Shown here: in pieces, positions 7,837 to 16,002 of the stretch | Numbering within the stretch: the stretch's first letter is position 1 | Layout: every line of letters starts with the position of its first letter | Assembly (NCBI GenBank): GCA_017502085.1 | Contig: JAFVVQ010000050.1 | Span: 97,973-161,972, forward strand | Reading direction: 5' to 3' | DNA: 64,000 nucleotides | Source: Clostridia bacterium | GTDB lineage: Bacteria; Bacillota; Clostridia; Oscillospirales; Acutalibacteraceae | Notes under the pieces: generated by a model | Told to the model about the DNA's origin: nothing | Database searches by the model: none | The model's input: only the letters and a program-made list of their open reading frames with translations | Translations under genes and position numbers: made by a program

Positions 7837-8172
7837 ATGGAAAAAATCAGACTTATGATCGCAGGCGAAGAATATAATCTTTCAACCGATAACGATCTTG
7901 ATTACGTTGAAGCCCTCGGCGCAGAACTCAACGAAAAAATCAACACTCTTATGAACAGCAACACCAGAATTTCAGTCACTCAGGCGGCTATCGTAACCGC
8001 ACTCGAATATGCTGATGCCGCAAAAAAAGGCGAGGCCACCGCTGAAAATCTCCGCACACAGATTCAGGAGTATCTTGAAGACGCAGCGAGAGCAAGAACA
8101 GATGCCGAAATCTCAAAGCGTGAAGCTGAAAGACTCGCAAAAGAACTTGCATCACTCAAAGCCGGTAACTGA
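7837..8172 (+). CDS. zapA: Cell division protein ZapA
   Basis: Encodes 111 residues from ATG 7837, with TTTGGAG 8 bases upstream (an in-frame GTG at 7828 overlaps the ribosome-binding site). The N-terminal strand-turn-strand KIRLMIAGEEYNLSTDNDLDYVEALGAELNEKI is the ZapA signature, followed by a long helix with coiled-coil heptads to the C-terminus. ZapA binds FtsZ and bundles protofilaments at the division ring. Its stop overlaps the start of the U32 peptidase gene by one base (TGATG). A TATAAT hexamer at 7798-7803 is a likely -10 element. The zapA-U32 pairing is a familiar arrangement in clostridia. Confidence 0.88.
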   Translation: MEKIRLMIAGEEYNLSTDNDLDYVEALGAELNEKINTLMNSNTRISVTQAAIVTALEYADAAKKGEATAENLRTQIQEYLEDAARARTDAEISKREAERLAKELASLKAGN

Positions 8173-10217
8173 TGGCAACCGAAATTCTCGCTCCTGCGGG
8201 CAGTTTTGAATCCCTGCAGGCGGCCGTCAGGTGCGGCGCAAATGCCGTTTATCTCGGCGGAAAAAGTTTTAACGCAAGGCGAAATGCCTCGAATTTTGAC
8301 GATGAGGGATTGAAAGAGGCCGTTGACTACTGTCACAAACGAAACGTCAAGGTTTATCTGACCCTTAACACACTTGTCAGCGACAGCGAAATCCCAACTG
8401 CATATGATGCGATAAAATCCGCTTGCGATGCAAGTGTTGATGCTTTTATCGTTCAGGATATCGGACTCGCCGCCCTCGTGCGTCGGGTCTGTTCGTCTGT
8501 ACCGCTTCACGCATCGACACAAATGTCTGTGCAAAGTATCGAGGGTATCCGCATACTCGAAAAGCTCGGATTTTCAAGAGCTGTTCTTCCCCGCGAACTT
8601 TCCGAAAAAGAAATCGCCGCCATTTCGGCACAGACCGATATGGAACTCGAATATTTTGTTCACGGCGCACTGTGTATGTGCGTTTCGGGTCAATGCCTGA
8701 TGAGTTCGGTTCTCGGTGGCAGAAGCGGAAACCGCGGTCTCTGCGCTCAGCCCTGCCGACTCCCCTTCGGTGTCAACGGCAAGGGCGGAAGCAATCTGAG
8801 CCTCAAGGATTTGTCTCTCGTCGACGAAATCCGCCGACTTGAAAAAGCAGGTATATGCTCCTTCAAAATTGAAGGCAGAATGAAGCGTCCTGAATACGTT
8901 GCGGCGGCAGTTACCGCCTGCAAAAACAGTCTTAACGGAATGAACGATGAGAATATAAGCCGTTCTCTTCAGGCGGTTTTCTCCCGTTCGGGCTTCACAA
9001 AAGGTTATTTTGAGGGTAAACTCGGAAAAGATATGTTCGGAACACGCAGAAAAGAAGATGTTGAAGGTGCTTCCGGCGTACTTTCGGAACTGAAAAAGCT
9101 TTATGAGAAAGAAAATCCTCTTATTCCCGTTGATTTCTCCCTGACTTTTCTGCCCGATTCGCCAATGATGCTCTCCGCATCCGCTCTCGGAAAAACCGTC
9201 TGTGTTGAAGGCGGAATTCCGCAGGCTGCACTCAACCGCGCAGTCACACGTGACGAGCTCTGCGACAGACTTTCAAAATGCGGCGGCACACAGTTTTTCG
9301 TTCAGAATACCCACGTTGACTTTTATGACGGACTTTTCGTTTCTGCAGGTGAACTGAATTCGCTCCGACGAAATGCACTTTCGGCTCTCGAAAATTCAAT
9401 TGCAGAAAAGCCATATAATAATGTTATTATATACAATAATAATATAGCCCCTCACACCGTACAGAAAACTCTGCTTCACGCAAGATTTTTTGATGCAAAC
9501 ACAATTCCTGATAGCCTCGACGGTATTTCAAGAGTAATTGTTCCGCTTGACACCGACGTCGGAACCGTCGAGCGACTCTGCAAGGCAGGTGTCGAGGTTG
9601 CGGCAGAAATACCCTCGGCGGTATTTTCAAATTCAGAAAAGTATATCTCTGAGCTCATCCGCCTAAAAACTCACGGTTTATCCCTTGCGTGGGTCTGCAC
9701 CCTTGACGGAATTTCAATTGCCGCAAAAGCGGGGCTTCCCTTCTGCGGCGGCTTCGGAATGAATATCTTCAACAGTGTTTCGCTCGGTGAAATCGAAACC
9801 CTTGGCGCAAAAGACACTCTTCTTTCGTGCGAACTTGGTCTTTCGCAGATATCACGTATGGGTGGAAACATTCCGCGCGGAATTATGGCATACGGAAGAA
9901 TACCGCTTATGCTGACAAGAAACTGCCCCGTCAGAAACAAGCTCTCCTGCAACGAATGTGATAAAAAGAGCTTTCTCGTTGACAGAATGGGCGTTGAATT
10001 CCCCGTCAGATGCAAAAACGGATGCAGTTATATTCTCAATTCCCGTCCGTTATGGCTCGCAGACAAGCAGTCCGACATCAGAAACTGCGATTATTTCTTG
10101 CTTTATTTCACGACTGAAACAAAGGATGAGGCATCCCGAATCATCCGTGATTTCATCTGCAAAAAAGGTCCCGAGGGTGATTTCACCAGAGGCTTGTATT
10201 ATAAAGGTGTCACTTAA
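8172..10217 (+). CDS. Peptidase U32 family protein, long form (RlhA/YhbU-like)
   Basis: Encodes 681 residues, coupled to zapA by a one-base overlap. The N-terminal half is a TIM-barrel-like U32 domain: EILAPAGSFESLQAAVRCGA, GGKSFNARRNASNF, VYLTLNTLV, and the Cys-rich core HGALCMCVSGQCLMSS followed by RGLCAQPCRLPF, which in this family holds an iron-sulfur cluster. The C-terminal half is the extension (DUF3656-like) of the long subgroup, with RNCPVRNKLSCNECDKK. Although named peptidases, characterised long-form members such as E. coli RlhA hydroxylate 23S rRNA cytidine. The same role is likely but not shown here. The gene is followed by a promoter for ddh. Confidence 0.85.
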   Translation: MATEILAPAGSFESLQAAVRCGANAVYLGGKSFNARRNASNFDDEGLKEAVDYCHKRNVKVYLTLNTLVSDSEIPTAYDAIKSACDASVDAFIVQDIGLAALVRRVCSSVPLHASTQMSVQSIEGIRILEKLGFSRAVLPRELSEKEIAAISAQTDMELEYFVHGALCMCVSGQCLMSSVLGGRSGNRGLCAQPCRLPFGVNGKGGSNLSLKDLSLVDEIRRLEKAGICSFKIEGRMKRPEYVAAAVTACKNSLNGMNDENISRSLQAVFSRSGFTKGYFEGKLGKDMFGTRRKEDVEGASGVLSELKKLYEKENPLIPVDFSLTFLPDSPMMLSASALGKTVCVEGGIPQAALNRAVTRDELCDRLSKCGGTQFFVQNTHVDFYDGLFVSAGELNSLRRNALSALENSIAEKPYNNVIIYNNNIAPHTVQKTLLHARFFDANTIPDSLDGISRVIVPLDTDVGTVERLCKAGVEVAAEIPSAVFSNSEKYISELIRLKTHGLSLAWVCTLDGISIAAKAGLPFCGGFGMNIFNSVSLGEIETLGAKDTLLSCELGLSQISRMGGNIPRGIMAYGRIPLMLTRNCPVRNKLSCNECDKKSFLVDRMGVEFPVRCKNGCSYILNSRPLWLADKQSDIRNCDYFLLYFTTETKDEASRIIRDFICKKGPEGDFTRGLYYKGVT

Positions 10218-10239
10218 CAAAAAAATTTGCAAAAAACAC

Positions 10240-10268
10240 TTGTATGTTGTTTTTTGCGGGTGTATAAT
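10240..10268 (+). promoter_or_regulatory. Promoter of ddh
   Basis: TTGTAT at 10240-10245 and TATAAT at 10263-10268 with a 17-base spacer, 36 bases before the ddh start. Confidence 0.65.
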
Positions 10269-10303
10269 TTCAAAATAATTAACCTAAAAAAGAAGGTATG
10301 AAT

Positions 10304-11287
10304 ATGAGCATAAAAATCGGTATTTTCGGTTACGGTAACCTCGGCAGAGGCGTTGAATGTGCAGTCCGCCAGAATCCTGATATGGAAACAGTTGCCGTTT
10401 TCACCCGCAGAGACCCCTCTCAGGTCAGAACGGTTTTCAGCGACACTCCGGTTTATCACGCAGACAAGGTGCTTGATTTCAAAGACAGCATCGACGTTAT
10501 GATTCTCTGCGGCGGCAGTGCAACAGATCTGCCTGTGCAGACTCCCTCTCTCGCTGAAAACTTCAACGTTGTTGACAGCTTCGATACGCACGCTCGTATC
10601 CCCGAGCACTTCGGCAACGTCGACAAATCGGCAAAGGCTTCGGGCAAAACCGCAATCATCTCCGTCGGCTGGGATCCCGGTCTGTTTTCGCTCAATCACC
10701 TTTATGCCGCTTCAATTCTCCCCGACGGCAAGAACTACACCTTCTGGGGCAAGGGCGTAAGCCAGGGTCATTCCGATGCAATCCGCCGCATAGACGGTGT
10801 AGCAGACGCAAGACAGTATACGGTGCCCGTGCCTGCGGCACTTGAAGCCGTCAGAAGCGGTTCGGATCCCGAACTCACAACACGTATGAAACACACAAGA
10901 GAATGCTACGTCGTTGCAGAGGAAGGCGCTGACCTCACAAGAATCGAAAACGAAATCAAAACAATGCCCAACTATTTTGCGGATTACGACACAACTGTAA
11001 CATTCATTTCTCAGGAAGAACTCAATGAGAAACACAGCGGTCTTCCCCATCAGGGATTTGTTATCCGTTCCGCACGTACGGGCGCTGAAAATGAGCATAA
11101 CCACATTATCGAATATTCTCTCAAGCTTGACTCAAACCCCGAATTCACCGCAAGCGTTCTCGTCGCTTACGCAAGAGCCGCTTGCAAACTCAACCGCAAG
11201 GGTGACACGGGATGTAAGAGCGTGCTTGATATAGCCCCCGCAATGCTTTCTCCCTTCAGCGGTGACGAACTTTTCAGATATCTTTGA
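10304..11287 (+). CDS. ddh: meso-Diaminopimelate D-dehydrogenase
   Basis: Encodes 327 residues. ATG 10304 (MSIKIGIFGYGNLGRG) is preferred over ATG 10298 because AGAAGG lies 6 bases before it. The N-terminal Rossmann motif GYGNLGRG binds NADPH. The family segments VDSFDTHARIPEHF, ISVGWDPGLFSLNHL, GVSQGHSDAIRRIDGV and ECYVVAEEGAD are all present, and length is the usual 320-330. The enzyme makes meso-diaminopimelate from tetrahydrodipicolinate in one reductive amination, giving lysine and the peptidoglycan crosslinking residue. It is monocistronic, with its own promoter. The following gene cluster has a separate promoter. Confidence 0.93.
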   Translation: MSIKIGIFGYGNLGRGVECAVRQNPDMETVAVFTRRDPSQVRTVFSDTPVYHADKVLDFKDSIDVMILCGGSATDLPVQTPSLAENFNVVDSFDTHARIPEHFGNVDKSAKASGKTAIISVGWDPGLFSLNHLYAASILPDGKNYTFWGKGVSQGHSDAIRRIDGVADARQYTVPVPAALEAVRSGSDPELTTRMKHTRECYVVAEEGADLTRIENEIKTMPNYFADYDTTVTFISQEELNEKHSGLPHQGFVIRSARTGAENEHNHIIEYSLKLDSNPEFTASVLVAYARAACKLNRKGDTGCKSVLDIAPAMLSPFSGDELFRYL

Positions 11288-11388
11288 TTAAAAACGGCAT
11301 TTTTATGTTGATATTGCAACATATATAAAAGTAATAAATATATAAAACGCAAAGAATTTTACAAATTTCATAAAAACAAAAAAAGTTC

Positions 11389-11417
11389 TTGACTGCGGCG
11401 GTAGGATGTGATATCAT
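11389..11417 (+). promoter_or_regulatory. Promoter of the rpmG-secE-nusG operon
   Basis: TTGACT at 11389-11394 and TATCAT at 11412-11417 with a 17-base spacer. The preceding 11288-11388 stretch is AT-rich with no gene. Confidence 0.7.
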
Positions 11418-11423
11418 AATTCT

Positions 11424-11555
11424 ACCTCTGCAGAAGGGTTCTTTTTTTGCGCCCGAAATTTTGATGTTACGCAGAGGGAGGCTTGAGCAGCGGCTTTGAG
11501 TTGCCTGATAGACTTAAGCTGCGCTAAAAATTCCGATTAAATGGAGGTGCCGCAC
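11424..11555 (+). promoter_or_regulatory. Structured 5' leader of the rpmG operon
   Basis: About 130 untranslated bases before rpmG. The arms CCTCTGC (11425-11431) and GCAGAGG (11471-11477) pair over a loop that includes a GGGTTC...GCGCCC stem and a T7 run, and AGCAGC/GCTGCG arms can pair further on. This could be an autoregulatory ribosomal-protein leader, but no known class was recognised. Confidence 0.4.
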
Positions 11556-11720
11556 ATGGCTGCTAACGGTAAAAGAGTTAAGATTACGCTTTCTTGCACC
11601 GAATGCAAACAACGCAATTACAACACAATGAAAAACAAGCAGAACACACCCGACAGGTTGGAGATGAACAAGTACTGCCGTTTCTGCAAGAAACACACTC
11701 TCCACAAAGAATCTAAATAA
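11556..11720 (+). CDS. rpmG: 50S ribosomal protein L33
   Basis: Encodes 54 residues starting [20 protein letters not shown], with ATGGAGGTG ribosome-binding site 9 bases before ATG 11556. Two zinc-binding pairs are seen: C-T-E-C near residue 14 and C-R-F-C near residue 41, so this is the zinc-containing (C+) L33 form. The protein binds 23S rRNA near the E site. Position directly before secE and nusG is the normal bacterial arrangement. The neighbouring tRNA-Trp gene that some genomes have between rpmG and secE is absent here. Confidence 0.95.
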   Translation: MAANGKRVKITLSCTECKQRNYNTMKNKQNTPDRLEMNKYCRFCKKHTLHKESK

Positions 11721-11737
11721 GCGGGAGGATTACACCT

Positions 11738-12106
11738 ATGGCTAAAAAGGAAGTTTCCCAGGCAGCAGAAAAGGTTGCCGCCGCTGAAAAGAAGCACGAC
11801 AAGAAACCTGCCAACCCCAACGGCAATTTCTTTGTGAGAGCCGGCAAGGCAATCAAGAAGTTCTGCAAAGATCTCAAGGGCGAAATCAAAAAGATTCAGT
11901 GGCCCGATGCAAAGACCGTTTTCAAATCAACCGCAATCGTTCTCGCAGTTGTTCTCGTAGTTGGTCTCGTTATCTTCGGTATCGACACTCTTCTCACAGA
12001 AGGCATTTCTCTTCTTCAGGGTCTTGCTGATAAGAAGGATGTTGCCGCAGAAGTAACAACACAGGCTGCAGCTGCAATCAACAACGCTGATTTCTTCATC
12101 GGCTAA
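11738..12106 (+). CDS. secE: Preprotein translocase subunit SecE
   Basis: Encodes 122 residues, GGGAGG before ATG 11738. The conserved SecE core is FCKDLKGEIKKIQWPDAKTV followed by one membrane helix (STAIVLAVVLVVGLVIFGID). SecE clamps the SecY channel of the general secretion machine. The protein is longer than the 60-70-residue gram-positive norm: it has a Lys/Ala-rich N-terminal extension of about 45 residues and an Ala-rich C-terminal tail of about 30. It is co-transcribed with rpmG and nusG. Confidence 0.92.
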   Translation: MAKKEVSQAAEKVAAAEKKHDKKPANPNGNFFVRAGKAIKKFCKDLKGEIKKIQWPDAKTVFKSTAIVLAVVLVVGLVIFGIDTLLTEGISLLQGLADKKDVAAEVTTQAAAAINNADFFIG

Positions 12107-12122
12107 TCCGGGAGGGTTAAAA

Positions 12123-12671
12123 ATGTCACCTGATACAAGATGGTACGTTGTTCACACCTACTCCGGTTATGAGAACAAGGTTGCAACCAATATTGAGAAA
12201 ATGGTTGAAAACCGCAAAATGCAGGATCAGATTCTCGAGGTCAAAATTCCTACCGAAATCGTTGTCGATGCGGAGAAGAAAAAAGAGGTTGAGCGCAAGC
12301 TCTTCCCCGGTTACGTCCTCGTTAAAGTCGCAGTCACACCCGATAAGGATAATCGCCCCGCTATGAGCGACGAAACATGGCTTTTAATCCGAAATACCCG
12401 CGGTGTTACGGGATTTGTAGGTCCTGAAAACAAGGCAATACCTCTTACAGACGAAGAAGTTATCAGGCTCGGAGTCGAAAAGAGAAGCGTTGAAGTTTCC
12501 TATAACGTTGGCGACACTGTCAACATTATCGATGAAATCTTTGACGGATTCAGCGGTGTTGTCGAAGAAATCGACCTTGAAAACAATATGGTCAAGGTTA
12601 CGGTTTCAGCACTCTTTGGCAAAGAAACAACTGTTGAGCTTGAGCTCGATCAGGTTGAACTTGCCGAATAA
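12123..12671 (+). CDS. nusG: Transcription termination/antitermination factor NusG
   Basis: Encodes 182 residues with GGGAGGG before ATG 12123. The N-terminal NGN domain is clear (RWYVVHTYSGYENKVATNI, LFPGYVLVKV, WLLIRNTRGVTGFVG) and the C-terminal KOW motif is present (VNIIDEIFDGFSGVVEEID). NusG binds RNA polymerase and modulates pausing, Rho action and transcription-translation coupling. Length and position after secE are standard. Confidence 0.96.
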   Translation: MSPDTRWYVVHTYSGYENKVATNIEKMVENRKMQDQILEVKIPTEIVVDAEKKKEVERKLFPGYVLVKVAVTPDKDNRPAMSDETWLLIRNTRGVTGFVGPENKAIPLTDEEVIRLGVEKRSVEVSYNVGDTVNIIDEIFDGFSGVVEEIDLENNMVKVTVSALFGKETTVELELDQVELAE

Positions 12672-12678
12672 TCACGGT

Positions 12679-12790
12679 AATTTGAGGGTTTCACCCGTTC
12701 AAATTTAGTGCCTTGACGGCACAGTCAGAGCAAATCGCTCCGGCTTCGTGGGAGGAGCAAAAAATTTCAGATTGCTCCGCCATTTACCAC
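12679..12790 (+). promoter_or_regulatory. Multi-hairpin leader before rplK
   Basis: The nusG-rplK gap of 141 bases holds several potential RNA hairpins: AATTTGA-GGGT pairing with ACCC-GT-TCAAATT (12679-12705), GTGCC/GGCAC, GAGC/GCTC and GGAGCAA/TTGCTCC (near 12750-12778). None has a T-run, so these are not terminators. They may form an L1- or L11-type autoregulatory site. Confidence 0.4.
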
Positions 12791-12812
12791 ATCATATTTG
12801 GAGGTTTTAATT

Positions 12813-13238
12813 ATGGCACAGAAAGTTGTTGGCTTAATTAAGTTACAGATTCCCGCAGGTAAGGCCACTCCGGCTCCCCCTGTAGGTCCTGCCCTCGGTC
12901 AGCACGGCGTTAACATTATGTCCTTCACAAAGGAATTCAATGAACGCACAAAGAACGATATGGGTCTTATCATCCCCGTAGTTATCACAGTTTATGCTGA
13001 CCGCACATTCTCATTCATCACCAAGACTCCGCCTGCTGCAGTTCTCATCAAGAAGGCTTGCGGCATTGACAGCGGTTCAGGCGTTCCCAACAAAACCAAG
13101 GTTGCAACAATCACATCCGAACAGGTTCGCAAGATTGCTGAGCAGAAGATGCCCGACCTCAACGCTGCAATAGTTGAAGCAGCTATGAGCATGATCGCCG
13201 GCACAGCTCGCTCCATGGGCGTTACCGTAACCGATTGA
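12813..13238 (+). CDS. rplK: 50S ribosomal protein L11
   Basis: Encodes 141 residues, the canonical L11 length, from ATG 12813 with TTGGAGG upstream. N-terminal [20 protein letters not shown] and the C-terminal RNA-binding domain ([20 protein letters not shown] and [10 protein letters not shown]) are typical. L11 forms the GTPase-associated centre with the L10/L12 stalk. It leads the rplK-rplA pair. Confidence 0.96.
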   Translation: MAQKVVGLIKLQIPAGKATPAPPVGPALGQHGVNIMSFTKEFNERTKNDMGLIIPVVITVYADRTFSFITKTPPAAVLIKKACGIDSGSGVPNKTKVATITSEQVRKIAEQKMPDLNAAIVEAAMSMIAGTARSMGVTVTD

Positions 13239-13296
13239 TTGCATACTGTGGGAGGAACAAATCCGATTAACCACATGATTGGGAGGAAAAATTAAC

Positions 13297-14004
13297 ATGA
13301 AACACGGAAAGAAATATGTTGAAAGCGCAAAGCTCGTAGATAAGGCTACTCTCTACGACGTAAACGAAGCGCTTGATCTTGCAGTTAAGACTGCAAGTGC
13401 TAAATTTGACGAAACTGTTGAAGTTCACGTTCGTCTGGGCGTTGACTCACGTCACGCTGACCAGCAGGTCAGAGGCGCTGTAGTTCTCCCCAACGGCACA
13501 GGCCGTACAGTAAGAGTTGCTGTTTTTGCTAAGGGCGCAGATGCTGATGCAGCTGCCGCAGCAGGCGCAGAAGTTGTCGGCGCTGAAGACCTTGTTGCAA
13601 GAATCCAGGGCGAAGGCTTCATGGATTTCGACGTTTGCATCGCAGCACCCAATATGATGGGTCTCGTCGGTCGTCTCGGTAAGGTCCTCGGTCCCCGTGG
13701 TCTTATGCCCAGCCCCAAGGCAGGTACTGTTACTCCTGACGTTGCTAAGGCTGTTACAGAAGCTAAGGCAGGTAAGATTGAGTATCGTCTTGACAAAACC
13801 AACATCATCCACTGCCCCATCGGTAAGGTTTCCTTCGGTGCAGAGAAGCTTGGCGAAAACTTCACCACTCTTCTTGACGCTATCATCAAGGCTAAGCCCG
13901 CTGCTGCTAAGGGTCAGTACATCCGTTCCTGCGTTCTCGCAACCACAATGGGTCCCGGCGTAAAGGTTAACCCCAACAAGGTCGGCACAACTCAGGAAGC
14001 ATAA
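13297..14004 (+). CDS. rplA: 50S ribosomal protein L1
   Basis: Encodes 235 residues from ATG 13297 with GGGAGG upstream. The family motifs [40 protein letters not shown] and [15 protein letters not shown] are intact. L1 binds the mobile E-site stalk of 23S rRNA and often represses its own operon by binding a leader that mimics the rRNA site. The frame ends just before the rplJL promoter. Confidence 0.96.
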   Translation: MKHGKKYVESAKLVDKATLYDVNEALDLAVKTASAKFDETVEVHVRLGVDSRHADQQVRGAVVLPNGTGRTVRVAVFAKGADADAAAAAGAEVVGAEDLVARIQGEGFMDFDVCIAAPNMMGLVGRLGKVLGPRGLMPSPKAGTVTPDVAKAVTEAKAGKIEYRLDKTNIIHCPIGKVSFGAEKLGENFTTLLDAIIKAKPAAAKGQYIRSCVLATTMGPGVKVNPNKVGTTQEA

Positions 14005-14017
14005 TTTAAAAAAATGC

Positions 14018-14046
14018 TTGACACACACATGAAAGTGTGTTATCAT
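14018..14046 (+). promoter_or_regulatory. Promoter of rplJ-rplL
   Basis: TTGACA at 14018-14023 and TATCAT at 14041-14046 with a 17-base spacer that itself contains the palindrome ACACAC...GTGTGT. Confidence 0.8.
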
Positions 14047-14053
14047 AGCTAAG

Positions 14054-14189
14054 CTGTTCTTTTTAAGACAGCAGGTGCTTTTCGCATAAAGGTTATAAAA
14101 CCGCCTGCCGAGAGAGGATGCATACAGATATTTTCATAATATAAGTATGTTATGCCCTTTCTGCAGATGCGGAAAGGGCTTTTAATTTT
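14054..14189 (+). promoter_or_regulatory. L10-type ribosomal protein leader with attenuator
   Basis: The leader contains GCAGGTGC (14071-14078) and the CCGCCTGCCGAGAGAGGATG block from 14101, resembling the Firmicute L10 leader, in which L10(L12)4 binds the RNA. It ends in a terminator: GCCCTTTC (14154-14161) pairing with GAAAGGGC (14172-14179), then TTTTAATTTT. Expression of rplJ-rplL is probably controlled by L10 feedback through this attenuator. Confidence 0.75.
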
Positions 14190-14217
14190 GTTATTCAACC
14201 AACGGAGGTGAAAATAA

Positions 14218-14754
14218 ATGCCCAGCGCAAAAGTTTTAGAGCAGAAAAAGCAGGTTGTTGCAGAACTTACCGAGCAGCTTCAGAACTCAGTAGCAGGTGT
14301 TGTTGTTGACTACAAGGGCATCAACGTTGCTGATGATACCAAACTCCGTAAGGAGCTTCGTGAAGCAGGCATTAAGTACACTGTAGTTAAGAACACTCTT
14401 CTCGGTCTCGCTGCCAAGAACGCAGGTCTTGACGATCTCTGCAACGTTCTCGAGGGTACAACAGCTATCGCTATCAGCCCCGAAGACCACACAGCAGCTG
14501 CAAGAATCCTTTCCAAGTTTGCTGACACTCACAAGAACTTCTCCGTTAAGAGCGGTTATCTTGACGGCGCTGTTGTTGACACAGCAACAATCGATTCACT
14601 CGCAAAGCTGCCCACAAGAGAAATCCTTCTTGCAACAGTTTGCAACGCATTCAACGCACCCATCGCTGCTTTCGCACGTGTTATCCAGGCTATTGTTGAT
14701 AAGGACGGCGAAGCCGCTCCTGCAGCAGCTGAAGCAGCACCCGCAGAAGCATAA
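14218..14754 (+). CDS. rplJ: 50S ribosomal protein L10
   Basis: Encodes 178 residues from ATG 14218 after ACGGAGG. The N-terminal rRNA-binding domain (KKQVVAELTEQLQNSVAGVV, IKYTVVKNTLLGLAAK) is typical. The C-terminal helix carrying the L12-binding sites is followed by an Ala/Glu/Pro-rich tail (AAPAAAEAAPAEA). L10 anchors L7/L12 dimers to the ribosome stalk. It lies downstream of its likely autoregulatory leader and 45 bases before rplL. Confidence 0.95.
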   Translation: MPSAKVLEQKKQVVAELTEQLQNSVAGVVVDYKGINVADDTKLRKELREAGIKYTVVKNTLLGLAAKNAGLDDLCNVLEGTTAIAISPEDHTAAARILSKFADTHKNFSVKSGYLDGAVVDTATIDSLAKLPTREILLATVCNAFNAPIAAFARVIQAIVDKDGEAAPAAAEAAPAEA

Positions 14755-14799
14755 TCAAATTTTAGTTTAAAAATTATTTATTAATTGGAGGAAAATAAA

Positions 14800-15177
14800 A
14801 TGGCATCAGAAAAGATTGCAGCAATGATTGAAACAATCAAAGAACTCACAGTACTTGAGCTTTCAGAGCTCGTTCACGCAGTAGAAGAAGAATTCGGCGT
14901 ATCCGCAGCTGCTGCTGTAGCTGTTGCAGGTCCTGTTGACGCAGGCGCTGCTGCTGCTGAAGAAAAGACAGAATTCGACGTTATCCTTGCTGAAGTTGGT
15001 TCAGAAAAGGTTAAGGTTATCAAGGCTGTTCGTGAAATCACAGGTCTCGGCCTCGTTGAAGCTAAGGCTGTTGTTGACGGCGCTCCCAAGACCCTTAAGG
15101 AAGCTGTTTCCAAGGACGATGCAGAAGCTATCAAGGCTAAGCTCGAAGAAGTTGGCGCAAAGGTTGAAATCAAATAA
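14800..15177 (+). CDS. rplL: 50S ribosomal protein L7/L12
   Basis: Encodes 125 residues from ATG 14800 with TTGGAGG upstream. It has the N-terminal dimerisation helices ([20 protein letters not shown]), an Ala-rich hinge and the C-terminal factor-binding domain ([40 protein letters not shown]). Codon use is strongly biased, as expected of an abundant protein. It is the last gene before a strong terminator. Confidence 0.97.
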   Translation: MASEKIAAMIETIKELTVLELSELVHAVEEEFGVSAAAAVAVAGPVDAGAAAAEEKTEFDVILAEVGSEKVKVIKAVREITGLGLVEAKAVVDGAPKTLKEAVSKDDAEAIKAKLEEVGAKVEIK

Positions 15178-15198
15178 TTTTGCCCCAAAAGCAAATCA

Positions 15199-15222
15199 CC
15201 CCAAACTCCTCGGAGTTTGGGG
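15199..15222. terminator. Terminator of the rplJ-rplL unit
   Basis: An 11-base perfect stem CCCCAAACTCC / GGAGTTTGGGG with a 2-base central loop, followed by CTTTTTCTTTTTTT; probably also stops the convergent minus-strand gene. Confidence 0.9.
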
Positions 15223-15237
15223 CTTTTTCTTTTTTTA

Positions 15238-15897
15238 TTAACCTTGTGTTGCCTCTCCGTTGCCGCTTATCGGAATTGCATCTCCGAGATAGGTCGGTTT
15301 CGGCTTGAATATTGAAAACACAAAATCTTTGTTTCTCGCAAGAACTTCTCTGAAATCAAAGTAAAGCTGATTGCCGTAATCCATTGACGGCTCAGCAATT
15401 ACACCGTAGGCTTCAAGACCAAGTGCCCTCGCATCATAGATTGCTCTGTAAAGGTGGTATTCCTGCGTGACAATCAGAATCTTCTTTGCCCTGAACACTT
15501 CCTTTGCTCTGTACATACTCTCATACGTCGAAAATCCTGCGTGATCCTCAAAAATATCTCTTGAAGGTACTCCCCGCTCCTCTGCATATGCCTTCATGAC
15601 ACCGACCTCATCGTAACCGTCTCTGCCGTGGTCACCCGTCATCAGAAGTCTGTCACTCGCCACGCCGTAAAGCTCAACGCCCTGCGATAGTCTGTCACGC
15701 AACATCAGACTCGGGCTGTTTCCGTTGACCTTGCAGCCAAGCACAAGAATGCAGTCAAAGTCGCCATCCGTTTCATCGGCATCGATAATATAATCCGCTG
15801 CACTTGATTTTACGTAATGGTTGATACCCAGAATTGCGACGGGAACTATAAACACAAACGTCAAAACGAATGAAATAATCTTTTTCAGTATCCTCAT
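15238..15897 (-). CDS. SanA/YdcF-like DUF218 membrane-anchored protein
   Basis: Encodes 219 residues from ATG 15897, with AAGGAGG 10 bases before it (an in-frame GTG at 15903 is the alternative). An N-terminal membrane anchor (IISFVLTFVFIVPVAILGI) is followed by the DUF218 core: DCILVLGCKVNG, RLSQGVELYG, LLMTGDHGRDGYDEVGVMK, YESMYRAKEVF, ILIVTQEYHLYRA. This matches the SanA group, in which E. coli SanA affects envelope permeability to vancomycin. The biochemical activity is not established. The domain should lie outside the membrane. It is a single-gene unit convergent with rplL. Confidence 0.85.
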   Translation of the reverse strand: MRILKKIISFVLTFVFIVPVAILGINHYVKSSAADYIIDADETDGDFDCILVLGCKVNGNSPSLMLRDRLSQGVELYGVASDRLLMTGDHGRDGYDEVGVMKAYAEERGVPSRDIFEDHAGFSTYESMYRAKEVFRAKKILIVTQEYHLYRAIYDARALGLEAYGVIAEPSMDYGNQLYFDFREVLARNKDFVFSIFKPKPTYLGDAIPISGNGEATQG

Positions 15898-15970
15898 TTT
15901 CACTCATCCTCCTTGATTCACGTTCATTATACATCCCAATTATAACAAATCTGTTACAAAATAATAAAAA

Positions 15971-15996
15971 ATCCCCGTACAGCTGAGTACGGGGAT
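15971..15996 (-). terminator. Terminator of the secreted phosphoesterase gene
   Basis: Perfect 10-base stem ATCCCCGTAC / GTACGGGGAT with a 6-base loop; on the minus strand it is followed by TTTTTTATT. Confidence 0.85.
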
Positions 15997-16002
15997 GGAT
16001 GA

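Noticed and set aside
14054-14189. T-box or metabolite riboswitch
   Set aside because: Position before rplJ and the terminator layout fit the L10-type ribosomal leader better; there is no T-box sequence.
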